DNA of 64,000 bases from Varroa destructor (Eukaryota; Arthropoda; Arachnida; Mesostigmata; Varroidae): positions 36,863,877-36,927,876 of the forward strand of contig NW_019211454.1 of NCBI RefSeq assembly GCF_002443255.2. Direction: 5' to 3'. The notes under the pieces were generated by a model, which was given only the letters and a program-made list of their open reading frames with translations, had not been told where the DNA came from and did not search any database. This document shows positions 50,017 to 63,360 of this stretch, piece by piece (within the stretch, counting starts at the first letter, position 1; the number at the start of each line of letters is the position of its first letter). The position numbers and the translations under genes were made by a program.

Positions 50017-52745
50017 ATGACCGATTTACTTACACATCGGCTGCACACAATTACTAAGCTTATCCCTCCCAATGGCTTTTTCTATAGATCTCTCCCGTTG
50101 CTCCTGCATTGTTGTTTGTTGTGCATCAAATCATAAATTCATTCACAAATTATTAATTTTAATTCACTGCTTATATACGTTAACGTAAGCCTGCTGTAGG
50201 GATACTAGCTAATTGACAAAGCATTCGGATCGTACGTGTTGCCGAAGATGGGTGTCTTAGCAAAGAACTGTGGACAAGCCGATTTGTTGACTGCAGTTCG
50301 TCTCTGCGACATCAAAGCTGCCACTGTCGAATCTGCGTGTCGGCAGCTTTCAACCTCTTCTATTATGGCGGGCGGACGGGGGGTACGCCCCTCTACAACC
50401 GCTGCGAAATTAATTGTCGATTAATCTCAAGTGCCTTATCTTCGATAAAATCACTCATCCCTTGTGAGTTCCACATATTGGTCAGTAATAAAATATCTAT
50501 TAAGAGGTGGCCATTCTAGACGGCCAATTACTGCAGACAGTGGACAACACCTCTTCAATTACAAACTCCGTTGAAGTAGTTGCCACACGTCATAGACATC
50601 AGCCGCAGCAGCGGCGCTAACTACATCCGCGGGATCCTTGTGTTTTCGAAATTTCGTGTCAAACGTTTTGCAGGAACCAACAAATCAGCCAAATCCCATC
50701 TGGCAAATGGCAAAGAAAACGGCTTATGACTGCGTTTTCAAGCACCGATTAAAATGGGCGAAAAACAGTCTCCGGACGGATAGGTAGTTGAGCATGGCAT
50801 AGCCGTCGTGTACAGGACGACAGAGGACGATGCGAGAAGAGCGGCCCCCTAAGAGATAAAATTTTATCACGATTATATTAAAGCAGATGCAGACACAAGG
50901 CAACAATCTATAAATGGCACAGGTTGCATCGAATCTACACTGTACTATTTCTATAGGGAATTTGCATACGACATATAAAGATTATGTGACAGTTAGACCG
51001 AACTGGTATAGTATAAGCTCCTACGAAGTTTCTTTTTGTTCGGTTTCAAATAAGGAAAGTGACGACGATCTGAGAGCATCTCAGATAATATGAATAGGCT
51101 TATTCGTGGAAGCCAGTCTACCAGTATTGTGGTTTGGCCGATTGTGCGGCATAGAATAATGCGAATCTACATTCTGGGAAGGTAGATCCAGCATGAGGAG
51201 AGCTTTCCGGTCGTCGAACGGTCCGCTTCGTACCGAAACTCGAAGGTAAGTATCTGTGTTTTCCACTGGCTACCTGAAAATGGTGTTATAGACTCGTCAT
51301 AGTTAGTAAATCAGGGAGGCGCCGACTAACTTTCGTAATGTTGCTACTTTCCGTTTGTGTTCATTTGTAAGGTGCGCTCAAGACTGTACCCACTCAAATC
51401 GTACGGGTTTCGCCTCCATAAAAATGGTCAAAACGGTCCCTTAGAAGTAGCGAAATGATGGACAGCAACAAAAATGCTGCATTCCAAAAGAAAGCTAGGT
51501 TTTTATGCGTTATTTAGGTCCCATGTTCTTTGCTGCTAAGGCCAAACTTTGACAAATGTTTGTGTTATTCTACAGTTAGTGACCGGTGTACCAATACGTA
51601 ACTATAACTTTTGATACCGTGTATTAGCAAACTGCTTATTGCGGTTTGCATTAATAGCATTCGATTCCTCAAAAGCTACTTCTCTGGTTTAGTGGTTCTT
51701 GAAACTGACAATGTAGCATCATTCGGTGTAGTAATAATGAAGAGATTGTTCGATCCACTTTTCACGCGTTCAGACGTCTACCAACCTGATCTTCTTTCAA
51801 CTTCCTAACATGGTTTCTCCACAGATATTAGCCCTCAGATAGATATGCTTTTTATATACGCTATTCTGAAATCGATATCTCATTGGAAATATCACCTGAT
51901 GAGGATGAGTGACTGCATCTTTCAAGTACGGTTCGGACCAAATCGGATATATAATATATAAACCATTTATAATAGTTATAACGATGGTTCATGCGCGTCG
52001 TTCGATGCTCCAGTGCGTAGAAAATCTACAGATATAATTAGATTTCTCCCACAGAAGTATAATCTACAGTTTGTAGTAATCCTTTTTCTAGTCTCATAGC
52101 AGCTTAATCGATGCCATATTTCAAACAGCCTTTTGAAACAAAACGCGATTAAGTGCGCTCACTTCTGTTATGCACGAGGAAATAACTTACGGCAACTTGA
52201 TTGGATGTTATTGGCAGGAGGGAACGTTTCGAAGCAATTGCTGTCAGAAAACAGAGCGCATATACATGATATCATTGATCAGTTTTAGATTCCAAGGGTG
52301 TTGCACTCGCTATATTTTTCCAACACGAAACGTAAAGATTATGACCCATTTGGCTTCCTCCCGCTAGGCCAGTACGAGGATTTTACATGGCACTGTCCTT
52401 TTTGAAAATGTCGAGCCGTTCGTTTATTGTATCACCACGCTTCTGCTATAACTCACGAGATATTAAAAATGCTATACGGGCGCAGGCAGTATACGAGCTG
52501 GTTTCCATGGGATCAGGGAATACGTGGCTGTGCCGAACATTATAGATAATGATGCGGTAGTACATTTAAAAATGGCGCGAAGCATTATATTATTTAAGGT
52601 GATGGAAGTTTGTGTCAATGAAGTACAATCATTTAGGAGAGAAAGAAATAGATATGATGAGTACGTTCATTTACCTCGGAAGCATTGTACAATGATATTT
52701 CAATAGTCTGTTAAAAATTTTACGTTCTAAATTATTAGGCCATTA

Positions 52746-52766
52746 GCCTTTGGCCTAGCCAAAGGC
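52746..52766. repeat. 9-bp hairpin GCCTTTGGC/GCCAAAGGC
   Basis: Exact reverse complements around the 3-base loop CTA. Confidence 0.75.
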
Positions 52767-52880
52767 ACATCCGAATTAAGGATCTGCAGAGAACACATTA
52801 TGTGTTGCATGGCCGACACTTAGGTAGAAGGCAGCGATTGTATCGAGACATGTTCTTCTGTTAAAACGTATATACCTAAG

Positions 52881-52896
52881 TTAAATATATATTTAA
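52881..52896. repeat. 16-bp AT-only palindrome
   Basis: TTAAATATATATTTAA is fully self-complementary and made only of A and T. Confidence 0.85.
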
Positions 52897-54023
52897 GTTG
52901 TACTTTGTTTGTCTATAAGTAATCGTCTCACTCTATTCGTGCCGGTATCCGTAATGGATGGGGTGCGGAGTACGTGAATTTCACGTTGAACAAGTTGACT
53001 GAACAGCGGGAGAAGAGAATCGAGAGCACAAACTACGCACGAGTGTGCGATAAACATCGGCATCACTATCATTGTCGTGCTCAAGACCATCGTCCTCAAC
53101 ATCACGCGCTGTGTGGTAAATTAAATAACGGCACACCTGAACCGATTGGTTTAATGTAACTTCGACTGGATCGCAAGCGTCTCGAAATGAGATCTTGTTG
53201 TTCAGTTTAACTTGAGGAATGATCAAAGTTGGTGCCATAACTTCCGGCTGACAGTAAGAATATACTTATATCTAGAATATGAAAAAACAAAAACCGGATC
53301 ACTGTCTATCACTACAAACTGCCACACCATGATATGATTCTATGACTGGTTTAGAACAACGAAACCGGAAAGGATGGAGGCAATAAATTTAGAATATATC
53401 GCTTATTTTCGATGCGATAATGTTTTGCGAGACATGATTAAATCTGTTATGACTGGACGATTACTACTCCATAACAAGGCCTTTGCACAAAACCAAATGA
53501 AAACCTTTGATTGGTCACCTAGAAGCAAAGCTCGCGAATGGAGGATCGTTGAATGTGGGAAAATTCGTTACCCTTCAAAGCATTCACACTTTTCATCCTA
53601 GTGTTTTACAACTTTCCTTATAGGCGTTCTTACAAAGACTATGAGCCATCGTATCCACGCAGCTTCCACGTTTTGCCTCATGCTCTTCTTACCGTATGGG
53701 TATTCTGTTATGACAGGGATCTTTGTAAAGATATCTCGCTTGGATGTCCACATTGAGATACGGGGCTTACCGTAAACTTGTTTATGATATCAGTTTCACT
53801 ACTCCCTCAACCATCGCGAAGGCTAACAGATACCTTAATATCTATAAATGTGTTAAATCTACAAATATCATATTCGAGGTTCATTTGACTATGCGACACG
53901 AATCAACTGTACATGCGTGGCTCTACAGGTGCGCCACACATCTGACGTCGACACCCAGAGTGCGTTAAATGAATTTTATATGCCCTTACATACAACTACC
54001 TAATACTAATTGGATAATTTCAG

Positions 54024-54124
54024 ATACAATCGCGCACGACTTTAATTTGCCTCTGGCGCCGGAACAGATAGCAGCATTGAGTCGACTCGATTTAAAGTTG
54101 ATGGCGCCTTACATTTTAGGATGG
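54024..54124 (+). other. Candidate internal exon, unknown product
   Basis: A TACTAAT branch-point match (54004-54010) and ATAATTTCAG precede an open frame beginning TIAHDFNLPLAPEQ, which ends at a GTTAGT donor after 101 bases. The branch-to-AG distance (about 14 bases) is short. The composition is protein-like (mixed acidic and hydrophobic), but I recognise no family. Confidence 0.2.
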
Positions 54125-54199
54125 TTAGTGTTTTTAATCCATCGCGTAGAGATGGCTGGCTGGCTGGCCCTCGCCGGTTCGTGCCCCCTGAAGCTGTGA

Positions 54200-56300
54200 G
54201 CGATACCGCTCTGCCCTCCTAGCTTTTCACTCCAGCGGTCTCAGTTTGACCTCAAATTCCGAACATTAGGGAAATCAAGTTGAGATCGAATGGTGCATAA
54301 GCTTCAACGGTAGCTGTGATGCCACTTTGACAGGCGAAACTTATTCAGGGTTAATAAGCTGACTTCATTAACTACCTTAAGCTTTCTTAATTATTGAGAA
54401 AAAATAATGGATAATTGAAGCTCGGTTTGCATACGTGCGAGAATCCCTGTATTGCACACTTCTATGGGGCCGTGGGTTGCGTTGACTTCAAAATGCATCA
54501 AATGAATCCAGGTAACTGTATTCATTTCTAGTTGTCTATCTGACTGCCTTTATTCAATACGACTAGCTTCCAATCCATCAGGCTCTTATTAATAAATCGA
54601 TCAATGGGCGACCCATTTGCCTCGTATACGGCAAACTTCCTTTGTCTTTCGCCCTCTCATTCCGTATGACACGTAAATAGTGACACTGGTACCCTCTACG
54701 TGACAATCATATTATGTTTTTTTGGCTTTTTCGGCGTTTCCGCAAAAACAGCAGTTGGCTCTTTAGAAAACCTTAGAGCTTCTACTTGCTCTTGGGCATA
54801 GCTCTTATGCTATCTATCTGACCGTTTTTCTTTATGTGAAAAGCCCTAAGCACGCATTTATATATGTAAGCTTAGTATTTCCCGTTTTTTGATTCAGTGA
54901 TAGCTTCGGACGTTGCCAAATTAGAACCTGTCAATTTTAGGTCACTGGATTTCTTTATATTAAAATTTACATAGAAATTCCAGAGAATGAATTGCAGTAT
55001 GTATGTGTTTACGGATACATTGGGTCATAAAAGTACGTATATTATCTATTATGCAACTATGTTCTATCTGTGGACAGTTCGTAGTCTCTCCTTCTCAAAT
55101 TATACTTAAATATTTATTTACGACAGTACTAAACTTCTCCGGATAGTTTACTATTTTCGAATCATACTGCTATGTTTCTCGGCTGGTTATTTAATTTTTA
55201 TGTAAATAAATAATTGGCACTAACGTTAGAATATGTATTTGTGTAATGTTTATATTTATGAGGATAGGGAGTGATTGAATGCACGTAATAGCAGTATCTT
55301 CTAGCTGACGTACAATGGTAATAGAAGCGTTCATTGTAGCCCTGAGAAACGTTAGCTTATAAAGTCGCAGTACTTTCACGCGATTTAGCTATTCCGTAGT
55401 GACTATCTCTGCTGTATGTGCAGATAAAGCGTTGATACGTCTGTTCCAGCGAGCGGCCTTTTGCTATGCGTTACACTGTTAAGCCCCAGCAAATCCCGCC
55501 AAATGTCCTTCCTTCTGGGTCAGATGTATACAACATCCTATTTGTCTTTATTATAGAGTTTAGGCAAAATCGGTGAGTAGCCGCGTTTGTGCTAATAGAC
55601 GTTCGTATGCATATCTCTCTACAGCCAACTCCAGAACCAGTCGATAGTAGGACATTAGTCTGTAGTCAATATTGTCCATCGCTCAGCCTTCTATATCCTT
55701 TCCATCAGCCTTTTTATTTTCAAAGGCCTCGAAAGAAAAATCGGCGTTATTACAGAATATTCTACTGCGGGGTCGAGCGGCTGGACAGGGTTCTGTTAAA
55801 GCGGCGGAAAGATAGAGTGATGCTAGAAACTAGTCGTTTATATTAAGGCCTTTTGGGAGACCCCAACGTCCGGACGAGGTGGCTGTGGTCGTGGACGGGG
55901 TAGCTGGAAAAGGCAACTCGTGGCAACGTTTTCACCCGGTCCTCACATCATCGAGGTTCTCACAAACATCACAAATCGTCTATCTCAATTTTTATGTCAG
56001 CTTGTCCACTGAATTCTTTATAACAGAAATGCTGCTTTAGCAATCCAGTGAGATTTACAGACGGTTATATCCATTCGAACTGATGATTAACCCAATCGTT
56101 TTTAAAAGGCATAACCGTTCAGTAAGACAACTTGGTAGAAGGATGCCGGAGTCACTGGCCGACAAAAATCCATGCTCTAGGCAACCTTTCTCGTTCTTTT
56201 GTGAAAGGCGATAGATCACATTTACACGGTGACAATATAGCTAGTAGTTAAGGACACGGCCTAGGCAGTGCAGGACACTACGACATACGTCACAAATAAG
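54200..56300. other. No gene seen
   Basis: AT-rich spacer. I found nothing structured beyond short A/T runs. Confidence 0.55.
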
Positions 56301-56353
56301 AGTTTATGCAGAAAAGAAGAAAGAAAGGCAGCAGAAATGTAGTACGCCAGTGA

Positions 56354-56752
56354 TCACATGAAGTGTGGCCGAGTTCCGGAGGTATAGCCGTCGATTTGGG
56401 TAGAGAAGTTCAATACAGGGGTAAGAAAAAAACGAAGCCATAGGGCAGTGAGGGCGTTCCCGCCTACGCCCTTCTGATTGCGCACAAGCGGACGATCGAT
56501 ATCGATGATGACGATGCCGATACTGTTGATGATGATCAGGTAGGAAAGCGAGCAGCAGGCTAACCAGCCCAACACCGTCACCAGTGGGAGACAGAAGGAG
56601 TGCGCAGGAGACAGGGAAAGAGAACAAGGCATACGGTAGAAGCACAACACATCAAAGGGTTCGACGTTTTCGTTGTCGTTATTGTTGCCGCCGCGCCCGC
56701 TATCAATGTCATCAGTATCACCATCGCAATTCCCGCAGACTAACCATTCCAT
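56354..56752 (-). other. Unassigned ATG-started open frame, 132 aa
   Basis: The longest ATG-started frame in the right half. An in-frame TGA lies two codons before the ATG, and the context has G at -3 and +4. The N-terminus is Asp/Asn-rich (CDGDTDDIDSGRGGNNNDN), followed by a hydrophobic stretch around residues 55-85 that could span a membrane. The acidic start comes from a run of GAY/AAY triplets of the kind often seen in arthropod untranslated leaders, and another long frame overlaps it. By base composition about one frame this long is expected by chance. No homologue recognised. Confidence 0.2.
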
Positions 56753-59700
56753 ATCTACTCATCGGAAGATAGGACCAACGGCCACGTTTCGGCGGCACGA
56801 ACAATTAGGCCAACAACGACAAAGTTGTGGTGGTAACAACAAAAGGCAGCAGCGGTGGCACTAGTGACGGAAACGAGAATATCATAATAACAGCGATGGC
56901 AGTCAGAACCGTAACGTCGTGATTTAGTCTCATCAGCTCCCAGCGGGTTGTTCGATGACAAATACATAAACTAGTTCGTTTGTGTGGCTTCAGACGCCCA
57001 CATACGACGATAGTACAAACAGCTCCATAGGACGTATGCAGGTACTCATACATCAGAAATATTTTGGTACATGTGCGCACAAATACACAGAGTGTGTACG
57101 GCTTCGGACGAAATAAAGCTGCATGAATAAACAGAAGTAGGACAGGTATGAAGCGAAGAAAGAGCAGGCAAATTATACAAAACGGGCGTAGCACGACGTG
57201 GCAGACGAATACGGCCAGCGCTTAGAGGGGTCGGGTCAGAATCAATCGGAACGGATCATGCTAGTCACAACAAACAAGCGATGATCGAATTCGATAGTCT
57301 AGAGCCGAATTGAAGGACTCCACTATAATACAGATAGACTGATGGAAGGAGAACTCTGTTCCGACGGTGGACAGCGAAAAGAAGAGGGTGATACTACTTC
57401 TCAGACATTTCCTGTCGGTTAACCCGCTGCGTATAAACAAAGGTTCCGTTAGCATAGAGACAAAATAGACGATAAACACTAAGGAAATAGAAAGTAACGA
57501 TTACTTAATGCTTTTTGCTTATATTCGTACCCTACGCACGCGGAGATGAATGAAAAAAAAACTGAGCTTTTTGTCACATCCTTTGTGAATATATAATTGG
57601 AGTGCTGGAAAGAATATTTTTTCAGTTGCCTTGTGAACATTTGATTCTAAACGGGAACTAGTCTAACGGAAACTTGCTGAAAATAACGTCGACTGTTACA
57701 TTGCAACCTAAATGAAGGGCTCCAATAAAAGTTCCGTTCGGTCTTCTCTATTCGGTAAGTTGAACAGTAGGAACTTTCGTAATATTTGCTTAGCTTTGCG
57801 GAATTGCTTTCCAAGCTTGAACAGGGCATTAGTGAGGTTGATTGGGATACAAATATTCAAACCGAATTAATCTACTCTGTATAGACAAACGTTGTGTAAT
57901 TCAATTGAATGTTTTCGCCCGAAATAAAAAGTAGAGTTCTCTTTCGAGGCACGTAATGATACGATAACTTTCGAAAATACTGGCCATAATAATAACCGGT
58001 GAGCCAGCGGGTGACGCTTTGACCGTTCGCTTTTCGCGCATACATAAACTGTTATAACGTTGAATGCATGCGTTTACCAATATAACAAAGGCAAATGCAG
58101 ACAAGACAGATCGGTGAAAGCTCCTTTGTACCATGGGCGTTTGAAGGAGGGGCTATCGATGCAAATTGGATACGCACGGCCCTTCGCTTAGTCAGTCTTC
58201 TGCGTATGTCCTTGCTGCTGTCTTTGTGCCGCTGCCACTGTGACTGCCAGCGCCACGCTTCTGCTGGTCTACGTCTTCTTTATGTCTTACCAGATGCACA
58301 GGCAGATCGATAACAGAAGTCCAGCACAGCGGCTGTGTAGTGAAGGGCTGACTGGCAGGTCGACAGCGTTGCTATCCGTACAGATTGAAGACTGTAGCCA
58401 TTACTCGAACAGACAAAAACAAACAATGACTTTCCCTTTCCGGCTGCGGCCAATTCGAATTCAAGCTTCGACATGGTTACTGGTTGTCTGTTCAGAACGG
58501 AGGAAGCCGACGAGAGTATTGTATAGCTAGCTAGTAGATTTTGACCCGTTATGGACGCAGCAGCATTGAGAAGTACTGCAACTAAAGAAGCTACTTGCCA
58601 TTCACTTATGGACTTACTGATCCTTCCATTAATTGATTCAAAGGATTTGCAACTGTCGGCATAACGCATTTCATGCAAAGTCTGATCACCGGCTTACAAG
58701 CGATGCCAGCACCTACGCCCATCACACATGCAAATGGACGTAGTCTAAGGGCTACGCTCTATTCCACCTGTCTTTCTTTGTATACATGCACAGATCAGAA
58801 TGGAATGAGAGCGTCACACAGTAAAAGTATGTTAATTGTCACGTAAACGCATGTGCTATGACTGGAGACGATCTGGATTAACCCTATTCCACCAGCTACC
58901 GCTTTAATTCCTACTACAATAGGAGCCTGTACGGCTTTTTTTTAAGGTCATGGCAGCGTATAAACGATAACGGCGTTGAGAACGGGGCTTCAGTTCAGCG
59001 CTTCACGGTACAAGGGGGCCACATTACGTGATCTGCTCTCTTTGTTGTCTGCTTAATTGGAGCTGTATACTCGATGTACAGGCAACAATGACGGCCAACA
59101 GGATTTTAAATGGAGGGGCGGCGAAACGTTTAAAACATTCGAATCTAAACATAATGTAGCACACGCTACGTTGAATCCTGCAAGCGCTGTTATTTCGCCG
59201 GCCTGCACTGCCGCGCTGGCGGCAATGGCTGCTTTTCTATTTTTTTTTTTCAGTTTCTATTTTTTCAGGCGATGATAAGAGACATTCCTTTCGAAAGAAA
59301 GCGGCAATTTGCTTAGAAAATTAATTCTGAATAAAACCGAAACGGGCAAGGAAAGGTTGATGGTCTTGGAGCAGCGACAGCGCTTGCACTTCTGTGGTGT
59401 GGCTGTGTTGGGAAAACTGGCACGAGTACGAGTAAGAACTCGCAAAGTTCAGACTTCTTCAGGCAACGGAAATTGGCCTATTCTGCTAGCGAGAACGTCA
59501 GCGCTGTCTTGTCCTTCTGTTTCTCCTGCGTTTAGCTCTATCTGAGGGTAACAATGGCAACAGCAGTGCAGTGCAGTGCAGCGGAATTTTTCTTGAATTT
59601 TCAAAATTTGTCAAATGGTATTATCGATCCTAATAAACCTCCAGGTTACGCTTTTTTCATTTTATTTATAATTCTATTTCTAATCTTTACCTTTTCAGTT

Positions 59701-60540
59701 TCTAGAGCGCGTAGCATGTATCGATAGCTAAAGCCAGCCGCAATTAGAGTTAATGCAATTGTATGACTTGACACGAAAATAAGAAACAATCTAATCGTCA
59801 GCGACGTCGACAGGGAGCTCCGGTTGTTACTGTTTCTTTTTTGCTCTCCCGATTAAATATATACGCCGGCGCGCAGTGCCTTTCAAGCAGATTAACACGA
59901 GCGAACCACACGAATATACATATACACACCCCGTATCTTGACGCACTTCAGTCACAACTATCCGCAAATCTTTTTTCCAACAATGTTTAATATGAACAAC
60001 ATCAATTGCATCGATAGACTCATGCGACTTTAATCAAGCCTCTGACGTCCTTACGATGGCAATGCCAGAGAATACATACACATATATTGAAATCTGCGCG
60101 AATATCCATAAATACAGATGCACTCGTTCAGCTGCGACAATGTCAAAATCACAGATAGCAGTAACAGCAGCAGCAAACGGGATCTTTTAATTTCCTTAGC
60201 TTGCGCGATCACTTAATATAAATTCGATCACGCCAGATAAATATTTGATTTTTATTGAATCTACGGAAGGCTTTGGCATTTTTCTCGCGTACCGCTTACT
60301 CCTGTGTGTGTAGATCCACTCACATTTGCCGCCTCTCATGATAAGTGGTCGCCTGCGTAATCTACTCTTGTTATTAACGCGCAGCGGGTAAACCGGTCAT
60401 CCGAGCGAGAGACAGTAGCTCTCGTCGACGAAGTCTGTTCCTTTGTGTTCCGCAGTCCTTTAGCGATTTTGCGACCAGAAGCGTTGGGCCCTTCTATTTC
60501 TTCGGGAGACAGAAGTACCTAGTGCGCCCGCTGTTGTTGT
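56753..60540. other. No supportable gene
   Basis: The first 450 bases continue the GC-richer patch. The rest is AT-rich, with two tandem polypyrimidine-CAG acceptor-like sites at about 59253 and 59268 and a pentanucleotide AGTGC array of about four units near 59565-59582. A minus frame at 58280-58678 contains a consensus GTAAGT donor near 58620. Confidence 0.45.
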
Positions 60541-60758
60541 AACTAAACACTGGCGTGTGCCCGTTCCGATGCGTCACGCTTTGCGTGTGGTTGTCGTGGT
60601 AGCCTGTGAGCGCGATTCAAGCGACGAATGTTACGGCATGACATCGCCTCCGTCATCATCTCCGCATTTATCGCCACAACGACGGCATGCCACAGCTGGG
60701 GTATCCTAATCCTCTGGCGTATAAGGAGGCGGTCTTGGGTGCTCTTTTGATTTCGCAG

Positions 60759-60848
60759 GCCATCCAAGTAAAGCGGGTAAATACTTTCACCCTTCAAGCG
60801 GTGTGGCAGGCTTCGCCGCAATTGCCGCTTTTCGAATCAGAAGCCTGA
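60759..60848 (+). other. Candidate terminal exon, unknown product
   Basis: The splice acceptor GCTCTTTTGATTTCGCAG is followed by a 29-residue open frame (starting AIQVKRVNTF) ending in TGA at 60846-60848, with two AATAAA signals at 61011-61016 and 61019-61024. Another frame stays open for 51 codons. It lies at the 3' edge of a CpG-rich patch. No family recognised. Confidence 0.2.
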
Positions 60849-61494
60849 ATGCCTGCACGTACCATAAAAAAAGCTTATTTCGAAACAAGAATGGATGGCG
60901 CACTATTAATTGTCGTCTGCGCTGATCAAGCAAAAAAAAACAAGCCGTGCACAGGCAGAATCACATTGCAACACAAAATTGCAGTGGACACAGTTATCGA
61001 ACACAACGTAAATAAATCAATAAATCTGAACTGAAGCTGAGGCATACTAAGTCAGCACGCTCTTATGGTTCTTGAGAAATTTCTGATATTTCATTTTAGG
61101 CTAATATTCAATTTATCCTAAAGCGTGATGAAAAAAGTCACATTAAACCAATGCGTGTCTTTAGCAGAAGCCGTTTTGACAGTAGGATAGAAAGACAGTG
61201 ATGGTTTAACCTGATCCTTGTTTCTCTTCAGATCGCTTCCGATAGCTCTGGTGATGTGCATATATGACGAAAGGTTGTCTCAACAGCCCTCCTGTTTATC
61301 CAGTGTCCAATGAAGGATAGCTTTTTTTAGGGAATTCGTCCGTTCTCAATTACTGGCCAGTGGTTAGTGATTGTTCTCATTAAATAATCGAACCGCCACC
61401 CTGTTCGCCTTTGCCTTGCCATTTTTTCCTTTGCCGCCGCTGCTGCTCTCTTCTCCCCTCGTTAGAATCAGTTGGCGTTTTCTCCGCTCTCTAG

Positions 61495-61584
61495 GTGCTG
61501 CCGCAAACCCTACCCTACCAATCAGAGATAAAGATGCTATCCTTCCGTGCCCTTCAGATTCCTGATCCTTTCTCAGCTCGTTAA
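61495..61584 (+). other. Candidate terminal exon, unknown product
   Basis: A strongly pyrimidine-rich stretch (about 61410-61492) ends in CTCTCTAG. The frame after it encodes 29 residues (starting VLPQTLPYQS) and stops at TAA. A second frame is open to 61565. I see no exact AATAAA close behind, so the support is mainly the splice site. Confidence 0.15.
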
Positions 61585-61806
61585 TTTGTTACATACTATT
61601 CCTTTCTATTATAAACTAATCCGCGCTATACAGGTTTTATCGCTACCACCGTAGCCGTTATTGCAGTGACCGGCAAAGAAAGCCAGGTCGTCATCGAAAA
61701 ACGAAAGCGGCGAGCCAAACGTTGCAAATCTTCTAGGCATCTGTCTTCTGTATTTTTTCCGACGTTCTATATATGGTAACCTGCACAGCAGGAAATGTAA
61801 ATTAGT

Positions 61807-61833
61807 CTGGACGGTTCAGCACGAACCGTCCAG
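61807..61833. repeat. Perfect 11-bp hairpin, 5-base loop
   Basis: CTGGACGGTTC (61807-61817) pairs with GAACCGTCCAG (61823-61833) around AGCAC. Confidence 0.85.
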
Positions 61834-62298
61834 TAGGTCAAACACGAAGATGAAAAATGCAGAAATCCGTCAGATCACCACGAGTATATAGGCGCAGAAG
61901 CAGTCACCCTTATCTAACCACTGGGATATGGCGATAGGCGTTAAGCACTCAGTGGAGCTGGGTTAGCTTAGGCCTAGTAAAACACAGCTGTTCTATGCTG
62001 ATCGTTTGTCACACAGCGCTTATGACACAGCAGCTTCCTGTGGAAAAAGTAACTGATGCCAGTTATGCAACACATTGAGTTAAGCACAACATGTTGGCTA
62101 CGGTTTGTTCGTGAACAAAATGTACAAAATCACAAGACTGATCCTCTGAGGCATCGTAAAACTGGAAACTTAGAGAGAAGCATAGCTTTAAACCATCATC
62201 TCAGATAATAGAATGGTTTGTATATAATAAATAAAGTGCAACAGAAATGCTCGAACTGGCGTCAGCTTAACTCAAAAATATATCTCTCGAAATATTAT

Positions 62299-62334
62299 AA
62301 AAAAAAAAATATATATATATATAAATATATATAT
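62299..62334. repeat. A11 followed by (TA)n
   Basis: An 11-base A run passes directly into interrupted TA repeats. An A-rich run leading into TA may mark an old retroposon tail, but no body is recognisable upstream. Confidence 0.8.
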
Positions 62335-63328
62335 TGCAGCCTGATGAACGAAATTATGAAAATTAAGTTAGAGGCGCTGTAACGCGTGTAACGTGGTTGC
62401 GTATTACTCTGATAAACATTTTTAAAATCTATCCCCTTAGCCTGCTTACCAGTCTTTTAATTAAAAATTCAGATGCTGCCTCAGGTTGAACAGAAAACCT
62501 ATCAAGCTGTATTGATTATCGTTCTTTGGGTTAAGCTGAATCTGATACCTCGTTCTAATGTCTATCTTTAGTACGAAGCATGACCTTTCTGTTGTACGGC
62601 ACTTCAAACAAATATTTCTATAAAAAACTGGATACCAAAGGTAAAAACATAGCGGGCAATATGAACTCTGTGGAAATAAGGTGCTTTTCTCTGCATCTGG
62701 TTACCTTAACCCGGAGCAAACTCTATTCTCTGGTTTGGCCATTATTTGGAAACCTTTGAGCTCACAATCAGCATAATGTGAAACCATTACGCGGCAAAGA
62801 TCTTTTTTTAAATGAGAGCAAAAGAGCAGATATCATTCGTGTCTTTCCATTAGTTCCTTACAGATTTCATTTTCTAGATGATTCCCGTCTCGCTTCAACA
62901 TCTGCTGTTTCCCTAGATATCGCTTTGCTTCCCATCTGCAGTGGCCATCAGTGTTCGGAACCGAAGGCCGAACAACTGAGGAGCTTGCTGCTCGATGTAA
63001 ACAAAAGTGTTTTTTTCCGTCTGTCATCCGATCAATCATTCATTCGTTGATTTTAAAATGAGTAAACGGAATACAAAAGGACAAATATGTTTGAAAGGTT
63101 CTACCATCTTGTAGCATCGATGGTTGAGATGGTAGCTGCATTGAATTAGGCAGAATCAGATTCGATCATTGCCAAATAAACGATACGTAAAACAAGATAA
63201 ACTAGAAAAGCGCGGCTGTTTGTATCCCCAAGTTTTTTTTTTAGGGTTATTCATAAGTTTGTTACTAATCGACACCAGCAGAGCACTAAAAGCAGTCTGC
63301 ATGTTCACGGATTATAACATGTTATTGA

Positions 63329-63360
63329 TAGAAAAACAGGGCTTCAGCCCTGTTTTTCTA
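63329..63360. repeat. Perfect 15-bp inverted repeat, 2-base spacer
   Basis: TAGAAAAACAGGGCT (63329-63343) and AGCCCTGTTTTTCTA (63346-63360) are exact reverse complements separated by TC. This is the longest near-palindrome I found in the window. Its GC core and flanking A/T runs look like a bacterial terminator, but the setting is eukaryotic, so the resemblance is probably only in shape. Confidence 0.88.

Larger units (their letters stand above)
48251..54003. other. No supportable gene
   Basis: AT-rich spacer with the tandem 13-mer, a GT tract, a hairpin (52746-52766) and an AT palindrome (52881-52896). Confidence 0.55.

Noticed and set aside
56304..57194. Cluster of overlapping frames on both strands
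   Set aside because: A GC-rich, low-stop stretch produces them all. Only the ATG-fixed 132-codon frame was kept, at low confidence.
63329..63360. Bacterial-type intrinsic terminator
   Set aside because: The window is eukaryotic and no gene ends at it. Only the shape is similar.
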